Source: Chromatiales bacterium
Lineage (GTDB): Bacteria > Pseudomonadota > Gammaproteobacteria > Thiohalomonadales > Thiohalomonadaceae
Length of the DNA stretch: 8,052 bases
NCBI GenBank assembly: GCA_029864785.1
Contig: JAOTST010000057.1
Span: forward strand, 1-8,052
Direction: 5' to 3'
Of the stretch, positions 1 through 5,554 are shown piece after piece. The translations under genes were made by a program, and so were the position numbers. Numbering within the stretch: position 1 is the stretch's first letter; every line of letters begins with the position of its first letter. Under the pieces are notes generated by a model. That model saw only the letters and a program-made list of their open reading frames with translations, ran no database searches and had not been told where the DNA came from.

Positions 1-1328
1 TGATCATCTTTAATCACACTGATCTGCTGCCAGACGGGAAAGATTGAACCATCTTTACGTCGGTTCCACATCTCCCCTCGCCAGCTACCATTCGCCTCAA
101 GTTGTTGCCACAGCCGTTGATAAAAGAGCGGCTCATGTCTTCCAGATTGTAGAATATTCGGGTCGCAACCCAACACCTCATCTTCGCTGTAGCCGGTGAT
201 TTCGCAATAGGAACTGTTAACCATGGTGATACAGTTATTCTCATCGGTGATGACAATCCCTTCATCGGTACTTTCAAAGATAGTCGCCGCCTGGCGCTGC
301 TCTCTTTCGGCAAGAACCCGGTCACTAATATCTTCTACACTGGACCAGATAAACTCCTCACCACCACGGGTGATCAGCTTCCCCTTGAGACGCACTGGAA
401 CCAGGTGACCATCCTTATGAATAAACTCTTTTTCGTAGGGTCCATAACCCCCTCTATTTTCAAGATGCCAAAGCTGCTCGGCCTCCATATCTCGATATCT
501 CTCTGGCGTAATATCCCAGTAACTTAGTTTTCGACTCTCTTCAAGTGTTCGTCCAATAATCTGGTTATAGGCGGCGTTGGTCTCCACCAGCGAACCATCC
601 ATTCGACAAAGTGATAGACCTATTGGGGAGTTTTTAAACAGCGAGCGCAGGTATTTATGCTCATCCTTTACATGTTTCAGTAACGGCACAACAACACGAA
701 TTATCAGTAGGCTACCAACCGCAATAACCAGTGTGGCAATCAGTGCAGAAATTAATGCCGCTTTAATATATGGAGCTCTGACTTCACTCATATTGATCTT
801 GCCCACAATGCCCCAGCCCAAGTTCTCAATCGGCTCATATGCAGCTAGCACTTCTGTTGAACGGTAGTCCATTCCAATGAGCGTACCCGACTCTCCCTGC
901 AGAGCTCGTTGCATCGGCTCTGCCTGTGACGAATTAACAGGAACGGGGGCAGGCTGCTCAAAATTAGATTGGCCTTGAACAAGTAAAAATTCGACATTCC
1001 CATCTTTGATTCTTCCAAGCGAAAATTCACCACTCGCACCAAAGCCACGAAAGTGAATGAGCGTCTGAAAAATCTGATTTAAAACAGAGTTATCCATCTC
1101 ATCTTCATAAGCATGCTCATTGTGCTCATAATGATGTGAAATCACTTTGATTAGATTTCCACGATCTTTAATGATCTCTACCAGTTGCCGTGATTGTTGA
1201 TTGAAACTCTCCTCATAGAGCAACCATACGGTAGAGACCACAATAACGATCACCGCTATAGACATAATGGAGATTAGCAAGAGGGGAGCATTCCTCTTTA
1301 CAAATAAATGTTGCCCTTTCCTAATCAA
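1..1328 (-). CDS. Membrane-anchored cache/PAS-PAS signalling protein, 3' end outside window
   Basis: This frame stays open for 442 codons from a TTG at 1328 to the window edge, so the C-terminal output domain is missing. Residues 1-14 are basic (KR at 11-12), followed by a membrane helix at about 15-37. A periplasmic region spans about 38-188 and ends in a cache-type signature (DYRSTEVLAAYEPI, then LGWGIVGKI). A second helix lies at about 189-210. Two PAS domains follow: about 224-340 (SPIGLSLCRMDGS, closing with WSSVEDISDR) and 346-442 (STDEGIVITDENN, EITGYSEDEVLG, WRGEMWNRRKDGS). Proteins built this way usually end in GGDEF/EAL domains or a histidine kinase; GGDEF-EAL is my guess because the second PAS is of the type common there, but it is not visible. 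The TTG start is chosen because AAAGGA sits 10 nt upstream and because it keeps the positive charges and the whole first helix; the ATG at 1265 would cut into the helix. Confidence 0.88.
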   Translation of the reverse strand, partial: MIRKGQHLFVKRNAPLLLISIMSIAVIVIVVSTVWLLYEESFNQQSRQLVEIIKDRGNLIKVISHHYEHNEHAYEDEMDNSVLNQIFQTLIHFRGFGASGEFSLGRIKDGNVEFLLVQGQSNFEQPAPVPVNSSQAEPMQRALQGESGTLIGMDYRSTEVLAAYEPIENLGWGIVGKINMSEVRAPYIKAALISALIATLVIAVGSLLIIRVVVPLLKHVKDEHKYLRSLFKNSPIGLSLCRMDGSLVETNAAYNQIIGRTLEESRKLSYWDITPERYRDMEAEQLWHLENRGGYGPYEKEFIHKDGHLVPVRLKGKLITRGGEEFIWSSVEDISDRVLAEREQRQAATIFESTDEGIVITDENNCITMVNSSYCEITGYSEDEVLGCDPNILQSGRHEPLFYQRLWQQLEANGSWRGEMWNRRKDGSIFPVWQQISVIKDD

Positions 1329-1791
1329 AACAGATTAATCCTTTAATATGTATGTTCCGCTATTCACAGCAAACTCAATCAACGATCACAATAATATACT
1401 ATACTGCCTGGTTATTATTGTCAGCCACTTGACCAAAATTCTGTCGGTAATTGCCTACGTTTTTGCTAATCCATAATTAGCGTAAGGTCATTCCAAATTA
1501 AATGCATTGAGACTCCATTAAAAATAGATTCAAACCTTTAATCATTGCGTTATTTATTGCTAAATCTATTACATATGGTTAAATCATTTAAAGGGCATTT
1601 GAAAATGGCTCCTGTCAAAATATTCAGGATAAACTCTGACCGATTATTAAAGAGGATGTAGACCGAAATTGATCTATCCGTAACGCGGTTGTTGATAATG
1701 ACGGTGTTTATGAATGAATCGGTTATTTAAAATGTGATTAAGCTCTGCAAGTCAGAAGAGATGTCACCCGAGTAAGAGGATAAATAGTTAA
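1329..1791. other. AT-rich intergenic region, no gene recognised
   Basis: This 463-bp stretch separates the leftward cache/PAS gene from the rightward DUF6326 gene, so it should hold both promoters. Every frame I read by eye is broken by stops. The right part (about 1631-1790) can be read as short protein-like pieces interrupted by TGA and TAA, which may be a decayed gene or chance. A minor inverted repeat (TCCTG at 1610-1614, CAGGA at 1625-1629) has no T-run after it. A candidate leftward promoter is listed separately; for the rightward gene I see only TTGATC (1669-1674) and GATAAT (1694-1699) with a poor 19-bp spacer. Confidence 0.6.
1398..1424 (-). promoter_or_regulatory. Candidate sigma70 promoter of the cache/PAS gene
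   Basis: On the minus strand CTGACA (forward 1419-1424) matches the -35 consensus at five of six bases, and TATAGT (forward 1398-1403) matches the -10 at five of six. The spacer is 15 bp, shorter than the preferred 17, so the call is tentative. Transcription would begin near 1391, leaving a leader of about 60 nt before the TTG start at 1328. Confidence 0.3.
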
Positions 1792-2223
1792 ATGAATACC
1801 GACGCCTCAGAAGTTCTGGAAGATCCCATAATAAATATTAAGATAAAACTTGCCGGATTATGGGCATCGGTCATGTTTATATTTATATATGTCGACTATT
1901 TTGGGTTGTATGTTCCCGGTTTTATGCAAAAAATTATCGGTGGAGAGGTCGGGCATACCGGCATTGAAATTAGCCAAATATTTTTACTCTCCGTCACACT
2001 ATTAATGATTATCCCCTCGCTGATGATTGGCCTGTCACTAATATTGCAGGCCAAAGCGAATCGCCTGACCAATATTGTCGCCGCAGTTTTTAAAATTGTT
2101 GTTATTGTAGGCGCCATGATCGATGAGAGCTGGGCCTATTATCTGTTCGCATCCTTTGTTGAACTTGCTATTCTTTCTCTCATTATCTGGTATGCATGGA
2201 CGTGGCCCAGGCAAGCGGCATAG
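1792..2223 (+). CDS. DUF6326-family four-helix membrane protein
   Basis: The 143-residue protein has four predicted membrane helices at about 19-39, 61-86, 91-110 and 114-134, with short polar ends. The N-terminal block IKIKLAGLWASVMF...YVDYFGLYVPG and the central PSLMIGLSLILQAKANRLTNI region are what I recall of the DUF6326 family, small inner-membrane proteins of unknown function. I assign no role. The start is secure: an in-frame TAA ends at the base before the ATG, and AAGAGGA lies 11 nt upstream. The gene stands alone, 49 bp before ppiC, and could share a transcript with it; I see no terminator between them. Confidence 0.75.
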   Translation: MNTDASEVLEDPIINIKIKLAGLWASVMFIFIYVDYFGLYVPGFMQKIIGGEVGHTGIEISQIFLLSVTLLMIIPSLMIGLSLILQAKANRLTNIVAAVFKIVVIVGAMIDESWAYYLFASFVELAILSLIIWYAWTWPRQAA

Positions 2224-2272
2224 CATGATAATATACCCTTCAAAAAAAACAGCATCATGAAGTGAGATACTA

Positions 2273-2551
2273 ATGGCAAAGGCGTGTGCACGACATATTT
2301 TGGTTAAAACCAGAGAAGAGGCTGAGAAGCTCAAACAGCAGTTAAATAAGGGGGCTGACTTTGCTACCCTCGCTAAAAAGCACTCGACCTGTCCCTCTGC
2401 AAAAAAGGGCGGAGATCTTGGTGAATTTGCCCCTGGTCAAATGGTGAAGGCGTTTGATCAGGTCGTTTTTAAAAAACCACTACTCACGGTACATGGCCCC
2501 ATTAAGACCCAATTTGGTTTTCATTTAATTGAAACTATCTACCGTACCTAG
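2273..2551 (+). CDS. ppiC: Parvulin-type peptidyl-prolyl cis-trans isomerase PpiC
   Basis: This is a 92-residue one-domain parvulin, the size of E. coli PpiC (93 aa), which speeds cis-trans isomerisation of X-Pro bonds in the cytoplasm. The family active-site residues are at the expected places: His8 (ARHILVK), Cys40 (STCPS), Met57 and Phe61 (GQMVKAFD), and Phe81/His84 (TQFGFHLIE). The GGDLGEF signature sits at 46-52. There is no signal peptide or chaperone domain, which rules out the periplasmic parvulins SurA and PpiD. The ribosome site is weak (GTGAG about 8 nt upstream). The DUF1294 gene begins 11 bp after the stop codon, so the two are probably co-transcribed. Confidence 0.95.
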   Translation: MAKACARHILVKTREEAEKLKQQLNKGADFATLAKKHSTCPSAKKGGDLGEFAPGQMVKAFDQVVFKKPLLTVHGPIKTQFGFHLIETIYRT

Positions 2552-2562
2552 TCGTTCCGCCA

Positions 2563-2940
2563 ATGCGTAGAGGAACACCCTCGATAATTATATCGGCTCT
2601 CTTTTTAATGGCGGTGGCTGTTAACGTTTTCACGCAAAGATCGCCCTTGTGGGTTTTTGAACTCTATATCGTCGTTAGCCTGCTCACTTTTATTCTCTAT
2701 GCCGTAGATAAGTCAGCCGCCAGAAATGGTCGCTGGCGCATCAGTGAGAAGACTCTACACCTCTCTGCATTAGCCGGTGGCTGGCCGGGTGCAATTTTTG
2801 CCCAGCAGCGATTACGACATAAATCTAAGAAGCGCTCTTTTCGTATTGTCTTTTGGATAACGGCAATTTTAAACGGGGGCGCATTGATCTGGCTTCACTC
2901 CCCTGATGGTTTGGCGGCATTACGCTTGCTGCCAATTTAA
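2563..2940 (+). CDS. DUF1294-family membrane protein
   Basis: The protein has 125 residues. The family core is clear at about 46-104: YAVDKSAARNGRWRISEKTLH, LAGGWPGAIFAQQRLRHKSKK and SFRIVFWITAILN. Hydrophobic segments lie at about 7-23, 31-47 and 93-111, so it is an inner-membrane protein; its function is unknown. Many DUF1294 proteins carry an N-terminal cold-shock nucleic-acid-binding domain; here only about 45 residues, mostly two helices, precede the core, so this is the stand-alone form. The ATG at 2563 is the only usable start: the frame is closed by TGA at 2530-2532 and holds no other start codon after it. No Shine-Dalgarno sequence is visible, so translation probably depends on ribosomes finishing ppiC 11 bp upstream. 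The TAA stop lies in the loop of a probable terminator. Confidence 0.85.
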   Translation: MRRGTPSIIISALFLMAVAVNVFTQRSPLWVFELYIVVSLLTFILYAVDKSAARNGRWRISEKTLHLSALAGGWPGAIFAQQRLRHKSKKRSFRIVFWITAILNGGALIWLHSPDGLAALRLLPI

Positions 2941-2953
2941 AAATTGGTTTTTT
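2932..2953 (+). terminator. Probable rho-independent terminator after the DUF1294 gene
   Basis: CCAATT (2932-2937) and AATTGG (2942-2947) form a perfect 6-bp stem around a TAAA loop, followed at once by six T (2948-2953). The stem is short and AT-rich, so it may be leaky. The loop contains the stop codon of the DUF1294 gene (TAA, 2938-2940), so ribosomes finishing that gene would cover the hairpin. Confidence 0.55.
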
Positions 2954-3001
2954 ACGACGCTATAAATTCACCTCTATAAAAAAGCGTTAAAAGTGTGATA
3001 T

Positions 3002-3022
3002 AGCTTCATCAGCGATAAAGCT
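3002..3022 (-). terminator. Hairpin downstream of the DUF2493 gene, possible weak terminator
   Basis: On the minus strand AGCTTTATC and GATGAAGCT pair over 9 bp, with one U-G wobble, around a GCT loop, starting 31 nt after the stop codon of the DUF2493 gene. The same arms on the plus strand would have a C-A mismatch, so the fold favours the leftward transcript. No T-run follows directly: TTTT comes after about 9 nt and TTTTTT further on. It may therefore be a 3'-end stabilising hairpin rather than a classic terminator. Confidence 0.35.
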
Positions 3023-3053
3023 CACTGCAACTTGAAGCCCTTCAACGGCCTGC

Positions 3054-3605
3054 TTAGCTATTTAAATTTAAGACCTGTACTGTTTTTGATACCAACATTT
3101 TCTGACGAATCAGTTCTGAGATAATCGCTTCGGAAAGTTTCGGGGCATTCTCATCGGCCACTTCCCATTTCCAGTTTTCATCTTCGTAGACGATACGACC
3201 TTTGCCCTCGTTGTAGTAATTAACAATGGCCTGCTCGGTCTCATCTAACTGCTGCATATCAAGACCATAGATTTGCGAGTGAATCTTTATTCCTGCACGG
3301 TTGGCCTCGCGCAACATACAGCTCGCACCCGGGCTGTGTCCATCCCATAAAAGAATCAAGCCATCCGCGTACTCAGCCATCTCACGGTTTCGCAATTCGC
3401 CCGCCATGCGGCCATGGGTGACCCAATCGGCATGAAGCTGTTTTACTTCAATGCCATGACTATGCGCCCACTCTTCGCCCATCACATCGACACCCCGACA
3501 TGCACCGGACACGACCTCATCAATCTCCCAGCCTGCATCGGAAATGGTCTGCCTTAGTGCTTCGGCATCCTCTATTTGGCGTGAACCAGCAATAATTGTT
3601 TTCAT
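3054..3605 (-). CDS. DUF2493 (SLOG-superfamily) protein with C-terminal extension
   Basis: The protein has 183 residues. The first 115 or so have the Rossmann-like pattern of DUF2493: a start strand with AGSR at 6-9, the nucleotide-binding-type loop SGACRGVD at 33-40 followed by GEEWA, the RNREMAEYAD helix at 72-81, and the strand and loop DGLILLWDGHSPGA at 81-94. The family belongs to the SLOG superfamily (related to DprA and LOG proteins) and is thought to bind nucleotide-like ligands; the ligand is unknown. Residues about 118-183 form an extra acidic and then helical region (GRIVYEDENWKWEV, LSEAIISELIRQKMLV) that I do not recognise. DUF2493 genes are common in phages, but no phage gene is visible nearby. 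The ATG at 3605 fits the family start; its ribosome site is poor. It is transcribed divergently from the asparaginase-like gene. Confidence 0.82.
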   Translation of the reverse strand: MKTIIAGSRQIEDAEALRQTISDAGWEIDEVVSGACRGVDVMGEEWAHSHGIEVKQLHADWVTHGRMAGELRNREMAEYADGLILLWDGHSPGASCMLREANRAGIKIHSQIYGLDMQQLDETEQAIVNYYNEGKGRIVYEDENWKWEVADENAPKLSEAIISELIRQKMLVSKTVQVLNLNS

Positions 3606-3803
3606 TTGATTTTTATATTCTCACTATTAGTATTTTTCATACTGTCCATTGTCATACACTGCCAGTTTAATAGGTTCTATTTTTTATTCCAGCGCTAATA
3701 TGTCGGCGTGCCAAAAACCATTATCGCAACGCAAATATTTGCGTTAAATCGAGCAATCAAGGATGATTCACTCTTCATCTTTGAAAACAACTCTGGTGCG
3801 CTC

Positions 3804-4301
3804 ATGGATATCTTAGTGCTCAATACTGGCGGCACAATCAATAAAGAGTATCACCCCATATCGGGTGAGCTAAAGGTCGCTAGCGACTCTCATATTATCG
3901 AAAATATTTTTAGTGTTGCGCTGCGTGGCAACCAAACACCCAAAATCAAAGGGTTAATTTATAAAGATAGCCTTGAGTTTACCGATGATGATAGAACCCT
4001 GTTGGCCAAGACCCTATCGGCAGCACCTCAAGAGAAGGTGCTGGTAATACATGGCACCGACACACTCCATTTGAGTGCACAGGTTGTGCGTGATTTAGGG
4101 CTTAAAAAGAGAGTGATCTTCACAGGTGCAATGGTGCCATTTTCAATTGATACGATTGAAGCGACTGCCAATCTATTTAGCGCATATGGCTTTTTACTGG
4201 CCGCAGAGGAACATGGGGTATATGTTGGCTTAAATGGTGTTATTGGAACACTTGAAGAGATCCATAAGGATAGGGAACGGGGGCTATTTGTTAAAACATA
4301 G
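3804..4301 (+). CDS. Compact one-domain asparaginase-like protein
   Basis: From the ATG at 3804 the protein has 165 residues and matches the N-terminal, catalytic domain of L-asparaginases (asparagine to aspartate plus ammonia). Family residues are visible: the nucleophile loop NTGGTI with Thr11, KDS with Ser56, the HGTDT motif with Thr85 and Asp86, the FTGAM strand, and Lys155 in the EIHKDRE segment. Full asparaginases have about 330 residues; small proteins ending just after this Lys-containing segment exist as a family, so the gene need not be truncated. Activity on asparagine is inferred, not shown. The frame extends upstream to a GTG at 3708, but those 32 residues have no counterpart in the family, and the start at 3804 puts the first beta strand (MDILVLNTGG) where expected. 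No clear Shine-Dalgarno sequence precedes either start. There is no signal peptide, so it is cytoplasmic. Confidence 0.8.
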   Translation: MDILVLNTGGTINKEYHPISGELKVASDSHIIENIFSVALRGNQTPKIKGLIYKDSLEFTDDDRTLLAKTLSAAPQEKVLVIHGTDTLHLSAQVVRDLGLKKRVIFTGAMVPFSIDTIEATANLFSAYGFLLAAEEHGVYVGLNGVIGTLEEIHKDRERGLFVKT

Positions 4302-4563
4302 TACGTCTCTATAAGGTTCCCTACAACGCTGGAAACAGGTTTAATTCATCTTGCCCGCAATTTTATAACCCGCGATGACGCAGATATTTGAGAACTCGCA
4401 AACGCTGTTGCATTATAACCATCGAAAATATCCGTCAAGGGACAGGGCATTATCAATTTGTCCGGTCAGTGACTCATGTCAACCATTGATATATAGAGCA
4501 ACTGTCTGAATTAATTGACCTAAATCCTATATTTTTTATCTCTATCGCCGCATACTATTTGGT

Positions 4564-5172
4564 ATGAGTCACCCCGATGTACCAGAGACAATCAGGCCAC
4601 TAGCCGATGAACCCGCTCATGGGCGCATCCCCGGTAACGGTGGGATCTGGGTCGGCATATTCTGTATCTGGGTAGAATTTTTGATGCTGTTTGTCGTCTA
4701 TTTTGTCGCAAAGGCTCATAACCCAGAGGCCTTTAATAGTGGGCCCGCTAAATTGGTAACGCTGGCAGGAACCTCAATCACGCTGCTACTTTTAACCAGT
4801 GGTTACTGCATGGTAAAGGCGATTGAAGCGATTCGTCGCGACAACCAAAAGGCAACACTGCGCTGGATTATCGCAGCAATCATATTGGGGTTGGGTTACC
4901 CCATTATTAAATATTTTGAAATTCGCTGGAACGTGGCGCATGGGGTCGATGGCGAAGCGGGTATTTTTTACACCGTCTACTACTACCTAACTCTAAACCA
5001 TCTAGTGCACGTAAGCTGGGCTCTTCTGGGGTTATCGTGGGTTGGTATACGCACCTCAATGGGATTCTACTCATCAACCAACTATCGTACGCTTGAAGCT
5101 GCGGCTCTATTTTGGCATACCACCGATGTGATCTGGCTGGTTATCTTCCCCTTCTTCTATATATTGCGATGA
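4564..5172 (+). CDS. norE: NorE-like cytochrome c oxidase subunit III family protein
   Basis: The 202-residue protein has five membrane helices (about 28-49, 62-88, 100-120, 133-163, 178-200), the count typical of NorE and short subunit III proteins. Signatures include RIPGNGGIWVGIF after the polar N-terminus, KYFEIRW at 116-122, NHLVHVSW at 145-152 and the C-terminal FWHTTDVIWLVIFPFFYIL. NorE is an accessory inner-membrane protein that supports nitric oxide reductase NorCB in denitrifiers; it carries no metal centre. It overlaps the next gene by ATGA, which fits a norEF pair. The catalytic subunits are not in the window, so a link to another haem-copper oxidase is possible. The start has no Shine-Dalgarno sequence; TACTAT at 4553-4558 lies 5 nt upstream. 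The 262 bp before it hold no gene; TTGAC-N4-ATCCT at 4515-4528 is a poor FNR/DNR-like site. Confidence 0.82.
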   Translation: MSHPDVPETIRPLADEPAHGRIPGNGGIWVGIFCIWVEFLMLFVVYFVAKAHNPEAFNSGPAKLVTLAGTSITLLLLTSGYCMVKAIEAIRRDNQKATLRWIIAAIILGLGYPIIKYFEIRWNVAHGVDGEAGIFYTVYYYLTLNHLVHVSWALLGLSWVGIRTSMGFYSSTNYRTLEAAALFWHTTDVIWLVIFPFFYILR

Positions 5173-5450
5173 TTAAACACGCTGAAAAGATATGGCTTAC
5201 ACTCATCGGCCTCACCCTCGCAGGGGCATGGCTTGCCGAGACGGGTCATGCCGGATGGCCATTGACCTTAACCGTTGCCGCACTTATTGGGTTTAAGGGA
5301 ATGCTTATTGTTGATCACTACATGGAGATGCGCCTTGCCAATAGGCGTATTCGACGTGCTCTGTTAATTTTTATCTCACTGGTGATGTTACTGGTCATTA
5401 TCGGGTACGGGTGGGGAGATATCTTCAGGCAGATGACGCTTCTTAATTAG
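5169..5450 (+). CDS. norF: NorF-like cytochrome c oxidase subunit IV family protein
   Basis: The protein has 93 residues and three membrane helices at about 9-24, 29-48 and 62-82. The pattern WLTLIGLTLAGAWLAE, then IGFKGMLIVDHYMEMR, then a third helix is that of the bacterial subunit IV/NorF family, partner of NorE in NO-reductase maturation or stability. The ATG at 5169 overlaps the norE stop codon (ATGA), which explains the lack of a ribosome site: translation is probably coupled. The frame is open further upstream to an ATG at 5112, but that would add 19 residues read out of frame from inside norE, so I reject it. It ends the two-gene unit; no hairpin with a T-run follows. Confidence 0.8.
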   Translation: MIKHAEKIWLTLIGLTLAGAWLAETGHAGWPLTLTVAALIGFKGMLIVDHYMEMRLANRRIRRALLIFISLVMLLVIIGYGWGDIFRQMTLLN

Positions 5451-5542
5451 TAGAGGACGGCACCTCACTCTGAACCTATTCCAAAGGTCACTGCCTCATA
5501 TTTCCACATGACTCATCCAGTATATCCATCAAAAGAACCACG

Positions 5543-5548
5543 TATAAT
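5543..5548 (+). promoter_or_regulatory. Perfect -10 hexamer just upstream of the U32 gene
   Basis: TATAAT lies with 6 nt between it and the ATG at 5555. Sigma70 promoters usually start 6-8 nt after the -10, so the predicted first base is at or next to the A of the start codon, giving a leaderless mRNA. At the 16-18 bp spacing I see no -35 match (sequence around 5519-5526 is AT-rich), and there is no TG extension before the hexamer, so the promoter is not certain. Confidence 0.4.
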
Positions 5549-5554
5549 TACACC

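Noticed and set aside
14..325. 103-codon open frame on the minus strand, with similar short frames at 223-408, 577-867 and 845-1048
   Set aside because: All overlap the cache/PAS reading frame in other frames and resemble no family.
1605..1661. 18-codon frame starting ATGGCTCCT
   Set aside because: Too short, no ribosome site, no recognisable product.
1896..2334. Minus-strand open frames opposite the DUF6326 gene and ppiC
   Set aside because: They are shadows of clearly recognised plus-strand genes.
3708..3803. 32-residue N-terminal extension of the asparaginase-like protein from a GTG
   Set aside because: It has no ribosome site, no resemblance to the family, and the first beta strand of the fold begins at the ATG at 3804.
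4479..4489. TCAA-CCA-TTGA palindrome upstream of norE as an FNR site
   Set aside because: The half-sites are in the wrong orientation and the spacing is 3 nt rather than 4.
5112..5168. Earlier ATG for norF inside norE
   Set aside because: The 19 extra residues are norE DNA read out of frame and add charged residues before helix 1; the ATGA overlap at 5169 is the normal layout.
5450..5475. GAGG/CCTC hairpin after norF as a terminator
   Set aside because: The stem is only 4 bp and no T-run follows.
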